A stretch of DNA of 64,000 nucleotides from an uncultured Clostridia bacterium (GCA_947175335.1 CAMWMF010000004.1:1-64000); one strand, 5' to 3'; shown: positions 9,472 to 17,981, numbered from the stretch's first letter. Made by a program: numbers and translations. Notes: generated by a model from the sequence alone, not told the origin.

Positions 9472-10038
9472 ATGGCGCTGTTAAACGGCTTTCTACTGGC
9501 GATAGGGCTTGCGTTCGAGTCTTTTGTCGTGGCAATGGCAAACGGGCTTCATAATGCGAATTTCGGCGTAAAAAAGGCAATTCGCATTGCGTTGTTGTTT
9601 GCCGTATGTCATGCCGTCGCGCTTATGATAGGATATTTGCTCATCAAGACGGTAGCGCAGGGCATACAAAAAATCGATGGGTGGCTTACTTGGATAGCAG
9701 CGGCAGTGCTCGTTTCGCTCGGCATAAAGATGATTGTGGAAGGGGTGCAGTGTGCGCGCGGAAAAATCGAAAAGCCTGCACGCACTACGACCGAATTTAT
9801 AGTGCAAAGCATAGTGGCGTCGTTCGACGCGTTCGCGTCCGGATTGACAATGGCAAGTTACGGCGTATGGTTTGTATTGCTTACCGCGGCAATCATTTGC
9901 GCGGTGATAATGCCGTTTTATATAGTGGGCTTTATGGTCGGCAAAAAGTGCGGAACAAAGTTCGGCAAGTACTCGGCACTGCTCGGCGGACTTGTTTTTA
10001 TCGGCTTAGCCGCGGAAGTAATCTTCGGCGCGTTTTAG
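9472..10038 (+). CDS. MntP-like membrane protein, second copy
   Basis: A tandem paralogue of the preceding gene, 188 residues, with the same internal duplication. The first half reads AIGLAFESFVVAMANG, so the key Asp of helix 1 is Glu here. The second half keeps Asp (IVASFDAFASGLTM). The ATG at 9472 follows a purine-rich GCGGCGGTGGG; the track's GTG at 9463 lies over that site. The two copies probably form one transcription unit and may work as a heteromer or on different ions. The gene ends at 10038 with no clear terminator before the tRNA. Confidence 0.78.
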   Translation: MALLNGFLLAIGLAFESFVVAMANGLHNANFGVKKAIRIALLFAVCHAVALMIGYLLIKTVAQGIQKIDGWLTWIAAAVLVSLGIKMIVEGVQCARGKIEKPARTTTEFIVQSIVASFDAFASGLTMASYGVWFVLLTAAIICAVIMPFYIVGFMVGKKCGTKFGKYSALLGGLVFIGLAAEVIFGAF

Positions 10039-10106
10039 ATACAATTAAATAAATGCTTGCATATTTGAACTTGTTGTGATATACTTAATTCGGTAATATA
10101 AATTAT

Positions 10107-10189
10107 GCGAGCGTGGCGAAATTGGCAGACGCGCCGGACTTAGGATCCGGTGGGCAACCATGCAGGTTCAAGTCCTGTCGCTCGCACCA
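10107..10189 (+). tRNA. tRNA-Leu (anticodon UAG)
   Basis: The acceptor arm GCGAGCG pairs with CGCTCGC and is followed by A and an encoded CCA. The anticodon stem CCGGA / TCCGG encloses CTTAGGA, with anticodon TAG at 10141-10143. The T arm has GGTTCAAGTCC. A variable arm is present and the length is 83 nt, typical of class II tRNA-Leu. Confidence 0.97.
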
Positions 10190-10199
10190 AATTAAATTT

Positions 10200-10233
10200 A
10201 ATCCGAATTCAATGCCGATTCGGATTTTTATTT
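10200..10233 (+). terminator. Terminator after tRNA-Leu
   Basis: A perfect 9-bp stem, AATCCGAAT / ATTCGGATT, is followed by a long T-rich tract. Confidence 0.88.
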
Positions 10234-10259
10234 TTTTGTGAAAATATACTGCACAAAAG

Positions 10260-10289
10260 TTGACACTTTAACATATATGGGTGTAAAAT
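10260..10289 (+). promoter_or_regulatory. Promoter of the RdgB-YfcE pair
   Basis: TTGACA, an 18-bp spacer and TAAAAT lie immediately upstream of the ATG at 10296. The -10 box ends only about 6 bases before that ATG, so the transcript would have almost no leader. Confidence 0.6.
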
Positions 10290-10295
10290 TAAATT

Positions 10296-10865
10296 ATGGA
10301 CGAAATCGTTTTGGCAAGTAATAACAAAGGTAAGTTAGCTGAATATCGAGCTATGTTAAGCGGTTATAGCGTTATTACGCCTAAGGATTTGAATATTGAG
10401 TTGGACGTAGAGGAAACGGGCAATACGTTTTACGACAACGCGCTACTCAAAGCGAAAGCGCTTTTTGAGCTGTGCGGCAAGCCGTCCATGGCGGACGACA
10501 GCGGATTGTGCGTGGATGCGTTAGGCGGCGCCCCGGGTGTGTTTTCGGCGCGTTACAGCGGCGGCAACGACGAGGATAATATAAACAAACTACTTGCCGA
10601 ATTACATGGCGAGAGTAACCGCGCCGCGCACTTCGAGTGCTGTATCGTCTACTATGACGGAAAGGATATAATTTCCGCCACGGGCAAGGCGTACGGGCGT
10701 ATAACCGAGTCGAAAGAGGGTGACGGCGGGTTCGGTTACGACCCTGTGTTTTTCAGCGACGATTTGCAAAAAACGTTCGGTAGGGCAAGCGAGGAAGAAA
10801 AGAATACGATTAGCCATAGGGCGCGCGCACTGCGTGCGTTTTTGGACAGTCTTTTGTTGGGGTAA
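10296..10865 (+). CDS. XTP/dITP diphosphatase (RdgB/HAM1 family)
   Basis: This enzyme removes non-canonical purine nucleotides (XTP, dITP, ITP) by hydrolysis to the monophosphate and pyrophosphate, keeping them out of DNA and RNA. The family motif ASNNKGKLAEY opens the protein. The central SMADDSGLCVDALGG and APGVFSARYSG motifs and the late GDGGFGYDPVF and SHRARAL motifs are all present. Length (189) is normal. No strong ribosome binding site is seen before the ATG at 10296, which fits a very short or absent leader from the promoter just upstream. The next gene starts 24 bp downstream. Confidence 0.95.
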   Translation: MDEIVLASNNKGKLAEYRAMLSGYSVITPKDLNIELDVEETGNTFYDNALLKAKALFELCGKPSMADDSGLCVDALGGAPGVFSARYSGGNDEDNINKLLAELHGESNRAAHFECCIVYYDGKDIISATGKAYGRITESKEGDGGFGYDPVFFSDDLQKTFGRASEEEKNTISHRARALRAFLDSLLLG

Positions 10866-10889
10866 TGACTAGGTTAGGAGATACTTGCT

Positions 10890-11381
10890 ATGTACAATAT
10901 GGCACCCGATCAAATTCTCTATAAGCTTGTGGTCATTTCGGACTCGCACCACGACATGGCGCGGCTGGAACAGCTTTTGCCGGTAATCAATTCGGCTGAC
11001 TATCTTGTGTACTGCGGCGACGGCGTAATGGACGTTATGTGGCTTCGCGGGCGCATAAACGTGCCCATCGTTTGCGTCAAGGGCAACAACGACATAGGAC
11101 TAAACGTGCAAATAACCGACCTTGCAAGCGTGGCGTTCGGCAAGACCAAGGCGCTCGTTACGCACGGGCATAAATTCGGCGTAGGGCAGGGCATAGGCAA
11201 CATACTCGGCATGGCAATGATGAAGGATTGTAAGCTCGTGTTTTTCGGCCACACGCATAGGTATATGGATTTTATGCAGGGCGGCGTACACTTTATCAAT
11301 CCCGGCGCATTGTGCAACGGCTCTTATGCGCTCGTTGCCGGCGACGGCACGCAGTTCGTCAGCAAGCAATGTTTTATTTAA
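10890..11381 (+). CDS. YfcE/MJ0936-family phosphoesterase
   Basis: A small calcineurin-like metallophosphoesterase. The metal-binding motifs are all visible: SDSHHD near residue 15, YCGDGV near 43, KGNND near 67, THGHKFG near 89 and FGHTHR near 117, followed by INPGALCNG. At 163 residues it matches YfcE-type phosphodiesterases, whose physiological substrate is uncertain. AGGAG lies ahead of the ATG. It sits with the rdgB-like gene, an arrangement seen often in Firmicutes. Confidence 0.92.
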   Translation: MYNMAPDQILYKLVVISDSHHDMARLEQLLPVINSADYLVYCGDGVMDVMWLRGRINVPIVCVKGNNDIGLNVQITDLASVAFGKTKALVTHGHKFGVGQGIGNILGMAMMKDCKLVFFGHTHRYMDFMQGGVHFINPGALCNGSYALVAGDGTQFVSKQCFI

Positions 11382-11398
11382 TTGCCAAGGATTATCGA

Positions 11399-11419
11399 CC
11401 CCGCATGGCGGGGTTTTTT
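11399..11419 (+). terminator. Terminator after the phosphoesterase gene
   Basis: The stem CCCCGC / GCGGGG with an ATG loop is followed by six T. Confidence 0.9.
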
Positions 11420-11440
11420 GTTGCGCGAAAATTCGCAGAT

Positions 11441-11483
11441 TTAAGGAATTATTAAGGATTTGCACAAGCAATTATGTTATAAT
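11441..11483 (+). promoter_or_regulatory. Promoter region with paired TTAAGG boxes
   Basis: Two TTAAGG copies 11 bp apart (11441 and 11452) precede a TATAAT at 11478 without a consensus -35. Direct repeats one helical turn apart are typical binding sites of OmpR-family regulators. Similar boxes precede the ABC gene at 13516, suggesting the downstream response regulator controls both. Confidence 0.5.
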
Positions 11484-11500
11484 GTGCGTGGAGGATAATT

Positions 11501-12184
11501 ATGAAATATAATTGCCTTATAGTGGACGACGAAAAAATGCTTGCCGACAGCACTGCCGAATACTTTAACCTGTTCGGTGTTACGACTGTCGCGGTATACG
11601 GTGCCGAGCAAACGCACAAGTTTTTTGCGAATAACACAGCCGAGCTTATTTTACTCGATATCAGCTTAGGCGACGGAAGCGGTTTCGAATTATGTAAGTG
11701 GTTGCGGCAAAACACAGACGTACCTATTTTGTTCATATCCGCGCGCGGCAGCGACGACGACAAGATTGTTGCTCTAAGCATAGGCGGGGACGATTATATC
11801 CAAAAGCCGTACTCGCTTGGCGTGCTGCTTGCAAAGGTCAAAGCGGTATTAAAACGTTACGGCAAGGTGAACGTAACCGAATATTCGGACGGATACTTGA
11901 CGGTCAACTTCGAGTCCAAGCAGGTGAGTGCGGGCGGTAACGCCGTCAAATTGACTGCGCTTGAATTCAAGCTGCTTGCGTACTTGATAGAGCGGCGTGG
12001 CAAGGTCGTGTCCAAACAAGAGTTATTCCAAAACGTGTGGGAGGATAAATTCACCGGCGACGGTACGCTAAACGTGCATATACGCCGCTTGCGCGAGGCG
12101 ATAGAGGTCGATCCAACTTCGCCCAAGTATATCGTCACGGTCTGGGGCGACGGCTACAAGTTCATAGGGGGCGACGGTAAATGA
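11501..12184 (+). CDS. OmpR/VanR-family response regulator
   Basis: A DNA-binding response regulator of 227 residues. The N-terminal receiver domain has the acidic pair DDE (10-12), phospho-acceptor Asp53 (LILLDISLGDG), Ser/Thr region FISARGS and Lys near 103 (YIQKPYS). The C-terminal winged helix (about 130-225) ends with the family VRGxGYxF-like VWGDGYKFIG. GGAGG precedes the ATG. Its end overlaps the kinase start by 4 bp. It probably binds the TTAAGG-type boxes before itself and before the ABC operon. Confidence 0.94.
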   Translation: MKYNCLIVDDEKMLADSTAEYFNLFGVTTVAVYGAEQTHKFFANNTAELILLDISLGDGSGFELCKWLRQNTDVPILFISARGSDDDKIVALSIGGDDYIQKPYSLGVLLAKVKAVLKRYGKVNVTEYSDGYLTVNFESKQVSAGGNAVKLTALEFKLLAYLIERRGKVVSKQELFQNVWEDKFTGDGTLNVHIRRLREAIEVDPTSPKYIVTVWGDGYKFIGGDGK

Positions 12185-13443
12185 AAAGAGGTGTTTTACT
12201 GTTTGGTTTAATTGCCGTGTTTGTTGTCGAAATTATTGCGCTGATTGTGTTTGCGGTATTTGCGCCCGATTTTTCGCAAGACGTAGTGGCTGTCAACGAG
12301 GTTGTGCAGTCGGTTACTGCGGACTTTAACGAACTTAACGCGCACAAAAATACGACTGCACTCGACTATGCCGTAATAGACAACGGTGGCAATGTGATTT
12401 ACAAAACCAAATCGGGATTGTCCGAAAGCGTAAACCAAGCGATTGCGCACCGCGACACCATTCTCGATATAACCGACGGCGGGGCGGTTGTCGGCAAAGT
12501 GATTATATACAACGACGGCAGTAGCACGCTAACGTCGCAAAAGCGGACGGTCATTACGGTTTTGGTTGTCGCAATAGCCGTGCAGTGCCTTGTGTGCGTG
12601 GGCTACGTTTTGTATTTGCAGGTGCGGGTTATTAAGCCGTTTCACAAGCTTAAAGGCTTTGCCGAGCGCGTCGCGTGCGGCAATTTGGATATCCCGCTGG
12701 AAATGGATAAGGGTAACCTTTTCGGCGCGTTTACCGAAAGCTTCGATATTATGCGCAGCGAGCTCAAAAAGTCGCGGCTTGCGGAAGCGGCTGCACAGCA
12801 AAGCAAAAAGGAGCTTGTGGCAAAGCTGTCGCATGACATAAAAACGCCGATTGCAAGCATAAAAGCTGTGTCGGAAGTGGGGCTTGCCGTCGCAAAAAAC
12901 GGCAAGGACAAGTCCAATTACACGCAAATAATAAACAAGTCCGATCAAATCAATACGCTTGTTACCAACTTATTTTCGGCTACGTTGGAGGAGTTGGAGC
13001 AACTAACCGTAACGCCGACGAGCTTGGACAGCAAGAGAGTAAAGGAGCTATTGGAAAACGCCGATTATCTTCACCGTGCTGTCATTCCCGATATGCCGCA
13101 ATGTTTGGTATATGCGGACGGCTTACGGTTGCAGCAGGTGTTCGACAATATCTTTGCCAATTCGTACAAGTATGCAAACACCGATATTGCGGTCGCTGTT
13201 CAAAGGTGTGACGACTGCATAGAGGTTGTTATCGAGGACGAAGGCGGCGGTGTGCAGGGCGAGGAGTTACTCACGCTCAAAGAAAAATTCAAGCGCGGAA
13301 GCAACGCTGTAAACATCGAAGGCGCAGGACTGGGACTTTATATTTCCGATTACTTTATGCACGAAATGAGCGGGGTGCTAGATATACAAAACGGCGAGCG
13401 CGGTTTAAAGGTGACGGTTAAAATCCCGTTCAATCACAATTAA
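12181..13443 (+). CDS. Sensor histidine kinase
   Basis: Membrane histidine kinase, 420 residues. TM1 (about 5-28) is followed by an external domain of about 90 residues, TM2 (about 122-145), a HAMP-like linker, a HisKA domain with phospho-His218 (KLSHDIKTPIAS), and an ATPase domain with N box (FANSYKYAN), G1 (EDEGGGV) and G2 (EGAGLGLYIS). Its ATG overlaps the response regulator stop, so the two form a pair. The external domain is larger than that of intramembrane-sensing BceS kinases, so direct sensing of an extracellular signal is likely. Confidence 0.94.
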   Translation: MKRGVLLFGLIAVFVVEIIALIVFAVFAPDFSQDVVAVNEVVQSVTADFNELNAHKNTTALDYAVIDNGGNVIYKTKSGLSESVNQAIAHRDTILDITDGGAVVGKVIIYNDGSSTLTSQKRTVITVLVVAIAVQCLVCVGYVLYLQVRVIKPFHKLKGFAERVACGNLDIPLEMDKGNLFGAFTESFDIMRSELKKSRLAEAAAQQSKKELVAKLSHDIKTPIASIKAVSEVGLAVAKNGKDKSNYTQIINKSDQINTLVTNLFSATLEELEQLTVTPTSLDSKRVKELLENADYLHRAVIPDMPQCLVYADGLRLQQVFDNIFANSYKYANTDIAVAVQRCDDCIEVVIEDEGGGVQGEELLTLKEKFKRGSNAVNIEGAGLGLYISDYFMHEMSGVLDIQNGERGLKVTVKIPFNHN

Positions 13444-13450
13444 TAAAAAT

Positions 13451-13494
13451 TTAAGATTTTGTTAAAGACAGTTAAGATAATAATACGGTAGAAT
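13451..13494 (+). promoter_or_regulatory. Candidate regulator-controlled promoter of the ABC operon
   Basis: Three TTAAG/TTAAAG boxes (13451, 13462, 13472) about 11 bp apart precede a TAGAAT -10 at 13489. They resemble the boxes before the response regulator gene. Confidence 0.5.
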
Positions 13495-13515
13495 GTGCGT
13501 GTAAAAGGAGCTACT

Positions 13516-14274
13516 ATGAACGAAGTTTTATTAAAAACAGACAAGCTGTGCAAAACGTTTTCCAACGGCGGGTTGCAGCAGCATGTGTTAAAGAATATCG
13601 ATTTACAGCTTTATCGCGGCGATTTTACCGTCATTATGGGCGCGAGCGGCGCGGGTAAGTCCACGCTTTTATACGCGCTTTCGGGTATGGATACGCCAAG
13701 CATCGGTTCTATAACGTTCGGCGACACAGTAATATCCGATCTGTCGCAGGACGGGCTCGCGGTGTTCCGCCGCAATCACTGCGGGTTTGTTTTTCAGCAA
13801 ATTTATTTGATAGACGGCATGAGCGTTATGGACAACGTTTTGTCGGCGGGATTGCTCGTAAACAAGGACAAAAAAGCTGTCGTCGCGCGTGCAAAAGAGC
13901 TGTTCGCGGCGGTGGATATATCGGAAGAAACACAGCGCAAGTTTCCCACTCAAATATCGGGCGGGGAGGCTCAACGCGTAGGCATAGTGCGAGCGCTTGT
14001 GAACAATCCCGAAATACTTTTTGCCGACGAGCCTACGGGCGCACTCAACTCGCAAACGGGCTTGGACGTACTCGATACTTTAACCAAGTTCAACGAGCAG
14101 GGCCAAAGCGTGGTAATGGTCACGCACGATATGCGTTCGGCGCGGCGCGGCAACCGCATTTTGTACTTAAAGGACGGCATAATCTTGGGCGAGTGCGATT
14201 TAGGCAAGTACGTGCATGGCGACGAAGCGCGGCACGAAAAGCTGTCTGCTTTCCTTGATGAAATGGGGTGGTAA
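13516..14274 (+). CDS. ABC transporter ATPase, MacB/LolD/BceA type
   Basis: The 252-residue ATPase subunit has Walker A GASGAGKST, signature ISGGEAQRVGI, Walker B ILFADEPTGAL and H-loop VTHD. EPTGAL is typical of the MacB/LolD/BceA group, which works with FtsX-like permeases. The ATG at 13516 has AAGGAG upstream, so the track's start at 13495 is too early. The permease starts one base after its stop. With the two-component system upstream, the module resembles antimicrobial-peptide sensing and resistance loci, but the substrate is not shown. Confidence 0.92.
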   Translation: MNEVLLKTDKLCKTFSNGGLQQHVLKNIDLQLYRGDFTVIMGASGAGKSTLLYALSGMDTPSIGSITFGDTVISDLSQDGLAVFRRNHCGFVFQQIYLIDGMSVMDNVLSAGLLVNKDKKAVVARAKELFAAVDISEETQRKFPTQISGGEAQRVGIVRALVNNPEILFADEPTGALNSQTGLDVLDTLTKFNEQGQSVVMVTHDMRSARRGNRILYLKDGIILGECDLGKYVHGDEARHEKLSAFLDEMGW

Positions 14275-14275
14275 G

Positions 14276-16618
14276 GTGAGAAAGCTTTTTCTTATTGCGC
14301 GCTCCAATATGCGCAAAGCCAAGGGGCAAACCGCCGCAATAGTTGTACTTATTTTGATTGCGGCGTTAATGCTCAATCTTTGGCTCATGCTGTCTATGGA
14401 CTACAAAGCCAACTTTGATAGATGCCACGACAAGCTCAACGACGGGCATATCACTCTTACCGTGGACGACAAAGACGGCGAGGTGAGTGAATTTCTCGAT
14501 AAAATTCTCGCAAGCGAAAAACGCGTTTCGCGGTACAGTTTGGAAAGCTATTTGCATATGACGACGCAAATTCCGTACAACGGCGAGCAGTTCAGTACTT
14601 GGTGCGTGTATATGCCCAAACAAACTGCGTTGTCGCGCAAAATCGGTAGAATGGAAATTGTGGAAGACGGCACGTATACAAGCGGCATATATTTACCCAT
14701 GCTTTACAAATCGGACGACGTCGCAGTAGGCAAAACTGTCGAAATTTCTATCGGCAGCAATAAAGTAAACTACAAGGTTTGCGGATTTTTCAACAACACT
14801 ATGTTGGGCTCGCACAACTGCGGAACGACCGTAATTATTTTCACCGAGGATAAGTACGCCGAACTCGAACAATCGGGTTATGGCGTTAAATCCACCCTTT
14901 GCTCGGTACGCCTTAAAGATAAGTCGATAAACCTCAACTTCGAGGCTGACATAAAAGCCAAGGTTTCACAGCAATTTCCCAATCTGACGATGGTGAGCAA
15001 CTGCTACGACATCGTTACGCAGGCGCGCTATATTTCGCAAATGATATGCTCGGGCATAATCAGCGCAATGGCGTTTTTCGTACTGCTTATCGCGCTTGTT
15101 GTAATAGCGTCCAACATAATCAACTATATACAAGTAAATATGAAAAACCTCGGTGCGCTCAAAGCGGTGGGGTATACGAGCAGGCAGCTTGTTTGTTCGT
15201 TGTTGATACAGTTTTTGGGGCTGACATTGTTGGCTGCAATTATCGGTGCGGGATTGGCATATTGTATTTTCCCTGCGATAAACTCGATGATGATTACGCA
15301 AACGGGCATACCGTATGCTACGCGTTTCTTGCCGCTACCGCTACTTATTACGCTGTTGATTTTGGGCGGAGCCGTCGCGCTTGCCGTGTGGTTGTCCTCG
15401 CGCAAAATCAAAAAAATCGAGCCTATGTCGGCGCTCAGGGCGGGCATAACGACGCACAACTTCAAGCGCAACCATATTCCGCTGGAAAAGACTAAGGCGC
15501 CGCTAAACCTCGCTCTCGCGCTCAAAACGACGCTTTCGAACGTCAAGCACAATATAACGGTGTGTATCACTATGCTCGTGTTGTCGCTTGTGTTGGTATT
15601 CTCAGGGCTGATGACAAAGAACGTAATTATGGATATGACGCCGTTCATAGATCTCATAATGGGCGAAATGGCAGATAGCTGTATAAGCGTCGATATTGAA
15701 AAGGAGAGCGAATTTCTGCAAAATATGAACGCCGACAGCCGAGTGGAAAAAGTGTATCTTTATCACTCTATAAACATTGCGCATGCCGGCGGCGCGGAGC
15801 TTATGGTAACGCTGTGCGACGACTTTTCTACGGTCAACAACAAAAGCGTGGTGTTTGACGGACGGTTCCCTAAGTACGACAACGAGTTGGCGCTCGGTGC
15901 AAAATATGCCAAGGAAAAAGGTATTAAAATAGGCAACGAAATTGAAATCACGGCAAACGGAAAAACGGAGAAGTATCTTGTATGCGGCTTTACGCAGATT
16001 TCCAATTACTTGGGGCGCGACTGCCTTATGACAAGGCAGGGCTATGAGCGGCTGGGAACGCTGGCGTACACCAATTATTATATAAACCTTTCTAATGGTA
16101 CTGACGTTGACGCATTTAATGCCGAAATGAAAAATCTGTTCGACGGACACGTCAATACCGTTATAAATATTCAAACCACTGTGGAAAGCGCGAGCGTCGT
16201 TTACGTGTCGCTTATGACTATAATAGTTATCGCTATGCTTGTACTTTCGGTAATTATCGTAGCCTTTGTTTTGTTCCTTTTGGTTCGCACAATGCTCAAC
16301 AACAAAATGCGCGATTACGGTATTTTAAAGTCGCTCGGCTTTACCACAAGGCAACTTATACTGCAAACCGCATTGTCGTTTATGCCGTCGATTATACTTT
16401 CTACGGTGATAGGTCTTGTCATATGCTGCCTTATAATAAACCCGCTTATGAGTATGTTTTTGAGCAGTATAGGCATAGTAAAATGTACGTTCGGTTTGCC
16501 GATTGGTTTTATTACCGCAACGGGTCTCGGACTAATCGTTTTATCCTTCGGCTTGGCGTGCTTGCTGTCGCTGCGAATAAAAAAGATCGCCCCGCGCAAT
16601 TTGTTAGTGGGGGAATAA
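14276..16618 (+). CDS. FtsX-like ABC permease
   Basis: A permease of about 780 residues from the GTG at 14276. The track's start at 14216 runs inside the ATPase gene. One TM near the N-terminus (AIVVLILIAALMLNLWLML) is followed by an external domain of roughly 210 residues. Three TMs with a first FtsX motif (KNLGALKAVGYTSRQL) come next. A second copy of the plan follows: TM, external domain of about 190 residues, and three TMs with KMRDYGILKSLGFTTRQL. This gives about eight TMs and two FtsX domains. It is the partner of the upstream ATPase and a short gene follows directly. Confidence 0.9.
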   Translation: MRKLFLIARSNMRKAKGQTAAIVVLILIAALMLNLWLMLSMDYKANFDRCHDKLNDGHITLTVDDKDGEVSEFLDKILASEKRVSRYSLESYLHMTTQIPYNGEQFSTWCVYMPKQTALSRKIGRMEIVEDGTYTSGIYLPMLYKSDDVAVGKTVEISIGSNKVNYKVCGFFNNTMLGSHNCGTTVIIFTEDKYAELEQSGYGVKSTLCSVRLKDKSINLNFEADIKAKVSQQFPNLTMVSNCYDIVTQARYISQMICSGIISAMAFFVLLIALVVIASNIINYIQVNMKNLGALKAVGYTSRQLVCSLLIQFLGLTLLAAIIGAGLAYCIFPAINSMMITQTGIPYATRFLPLPLLITLLILGGAVALAVWLSSRKIKKIEPMSALRAGITTHNFKRNHIPLEKTKAPLNLALALKTTLSNVKHNITVCITMLVLSLVLVFSGLMTKNVIMDMTPFIDLIMGEMADSCISVDIEKESEFLQNMNADSRVEKVYLYHSINIAHAGGAELMVTLCDDFSTVNNKSVVFDGRFPKYDNELALGAKYAKEKGIKIGNEIEITANGKTEKYLVCGFTQISNYLGRDCLMTRQGYERLGTLAYTNYYINLSNGTDVDAFNAEMKNLFDGHVNTVINIQTTVESASVVYVSLMTIIVIAMLVLSVIIVAFVLFLLVRTMLNNKMRDYGILKSLGFTTRQLILQTALSFMPSIILSTVIGLVICCLIINPLMSMFLSSIGIVKCTFGLPIGFITATGLGLIVLSFGLACLLSLRIKKIAPRNLLVGE

Positions 16619-16629
16619 GGAGAAGTATT

Positions 16630-16884
16630 ATGAACAAAACCGATTTCATCAAAGAGCTGGAACGCCAAACCAAACTTTCCGCCGAACAGTGCGCAGCCGT
16701 CAATGACGTTTTGGAAAACAACTTCATTTTCCGCAAAAAGAACAACCCCAAGATTGTGGCGGAGCTGTCCGAACGCCTCGATATAGACGAAGCAGAAGCA
16801 GACGGTATTTTCGAACTGTCTATGAGCATCATAAAGTCAGAATCAAAACACGCCTTGCGCCATCCGTTAGGCTCAAAACGTTAA
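16630..16884 (+). CDS. Small helical hypothetical protein
   Basis: 84 residues, MNKTDFIKELERQTKL at the N-terminus, mostly charged helix, no membrane segment. I do not recognise a named family. The ATG at 16630 has AAGGAGAAG just upstream; the track's start at 16423 lies inside the permease in another frame. It is 11 bp after the permease stop and probably in the same operon. It is the last gene with backbone-like composition before the AT-rich accessory DNA. Confidence 0.75.
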   Translation: MNKTDFIKELERQTKLSAEQCAAVNDVLENNFIFRKKNNPKIVAELSERLDIDEAEADGIFELSMSIIKSESKHALRHPLGSKR

Positions 16885-17000
16885 AATGGTAAAACAAATT
16901 CGACTACTGAGTCAGAGGAAGAATTTAAACACAAGATATTGTGTAGTGTATATGGCATCAGCCACCATATAATGTAATTTTCGACGATTTTTAGCCTTTT

Positions 17001-17100
17001 ACTCCCAAATTCTCCCAATAATAATAACGGACTATTTAGTCGGATTTTGTCCGTCATTAGTCCGTTTTTTATGCAATTTTGCCCAAATTACTCCCAAATT
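17001..17100. repeat. CCCAAAT repeat cluster in the 16.9-17.4 kb gene-free region
   Basis: Between 16885 and 17400 there is no gene. Copies of (C/G)CCCAAAT or CTCCCAA occur at 17003, 17012, 17081 and 17091, flanking a terminator hairpin. They could be arm-type integrase sites or a remnant of an attachment region at the left edge of the accessory DNA. No matching repeat at another boundary was found in the window. Confidence 0.35.
17026..17070 (+). terminator. Terminator-like hairpin at the backbone edge
   Basis: AACGGACTA / TAGTCCGTT, a perfect 9-bp stem with a 23-nt loop, is followed by T residues. It could end the permease operon. Confidence 0.65.
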
Positions 17101-17158
17101 CATATTTACAGTAACAATGTAGCGATTGTTACGTTGTCTGTCATTAGTTGGATTATTT

Positions 17159-17193
17159 GCGACTAATCTGGAATCTGATTCGAGATTAGTCGC
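17159..17193. repeat. 11-bp perfect inverted repeat
   Basis: GCGACTAATCT / AGATTAGTCGC with a 13-nt loop; a short T-rich tract follows. It is either a second terminator or a protein-binding palindrome. Confidence 0.55.
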
Positions 17194-17363
17194 TATTTTC
17201 TATGCCGCCAACGCGCTGCGCATAAAAAATGAAAAATGATTTTTTAAAAAGCACAAAAAACCTCAAGATAACACAATATCACCGAGTGGAATTCGTCATT
17301 CACTTTTGTATAGATTTATGTTGCTTTTTGTAGTTTTTTTGGTAGAACACACAAAGGGCTTGC

Positions 17364-17393
17364 TTGACAATTAAAGGCACCTTGTGATATAAC
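17364..17393 (+). promoter_or_regulatory. Promoter of the ECF sigma gene, probably leaderless
   Basis: TTGACA, an 18-bp spacer and TATAAC. The -10 box ends 7 bases before the ATG at 17401, so transcription would start at or next to the start codon. Confidence 0.65.
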
Positions 17394-17400
17394 AAAAGTC

Positions 17401-17928
17401 ATGAAATCTACAAATGAGATAACCAAATACTTGAAGCGGCTGAAAAACGGGGAGAGATGTCTTGAAAATTTTTTCCACGCAGCTTCCGGTTATATTAAGT
17501 TTGTTGCTTATTACTATTTAGTGGACAAATCGTTTGTGGACGATGTTGTTAATAGTACGCTTTATAATATTTTCGATAATATTCAAACTTTCGATGAGAA
17601 TCAAAGCGGAAAAGCGTGGATAAGTAAGATTGCTCAGAACGAAGCATATGTGATTAACAATCGTGAAAGAAAACATAATCATACATCTTTGGACGAAGTA
17701 AGCGAAGAAGTCGCCTGTACAACAGACGATTATAAAAAGTTGGACTTTATGTCTGCTTTGCAAAACTCTTTAAGCGAATTGGGCGAGACAGACCGGCAAA
17801 TATTGATTTTTCGTCTTATCGATGATATGACTTTCGAAGAAATAGCAAGCAGACTGGATATGTGCGTAGGTACCGTTTATAAGCGGTTTAAAAGAAGCGC
17901 CAAAAAAATCAATAAAGATATCTCGTAA
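17401..17928 (+). CDS. ECF-type RNA polymerase sigma factor
   Basis: A 175-residue sigma-70 family protein of ECF layout. Region 2 is in the N-terminal half (VDKSFVDDVVNSTLYNIF; KAWISKIAQNEAYVINNRERK). Region 4 is a clear helix-turn-helix (MTFEEIASRLDMCVGTVYKRFKRSAKKI). No ribosome binding site precedes the ATG, in line with a leaderless transcript. A secreted protease-like gene and a membrane anti-sigma-like gene follow in the same direction. The motif TTGTGATATA occurs both in its own promoter and before the next gene (17953), which could reflect self-recognition, but this is only two sites. Confidence 0.85.
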   Translation: MKSTNEITKYLKRLKNGERCLENFFHAASGYIKFVAYYYLVDKSFVDDVVNSTLYNIFDNIQTFDENQSGKAWISKIAQNEAYVINNRERKHNHTSLDEVSEEVACTTDDYKKLDFMSALQNSLSELGETDRQILIFRLIDDMTFEEIASRLDMCVGTVYKRFKRSAKKINKDIS

Positions 17929-17981
17929 GAATTGGAAAAATTATCGTGTCGATTGTGATATAGCTAAATAGAGGTGATATC

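Noticed and set aside
10107-10189. tRNA-Leu as the attachment site of the mobile element
   Set aside because: It is 7 kb before the accessory DNA, is intact, and no copy of its 3' end was seen at the edge of the island.
16423-16629. N-terminal extension of the small protein at 16630
   Set aside because: This part overlaps the permease gene in another frame, and a strong ribosome binding site supports the ATG at 16630.
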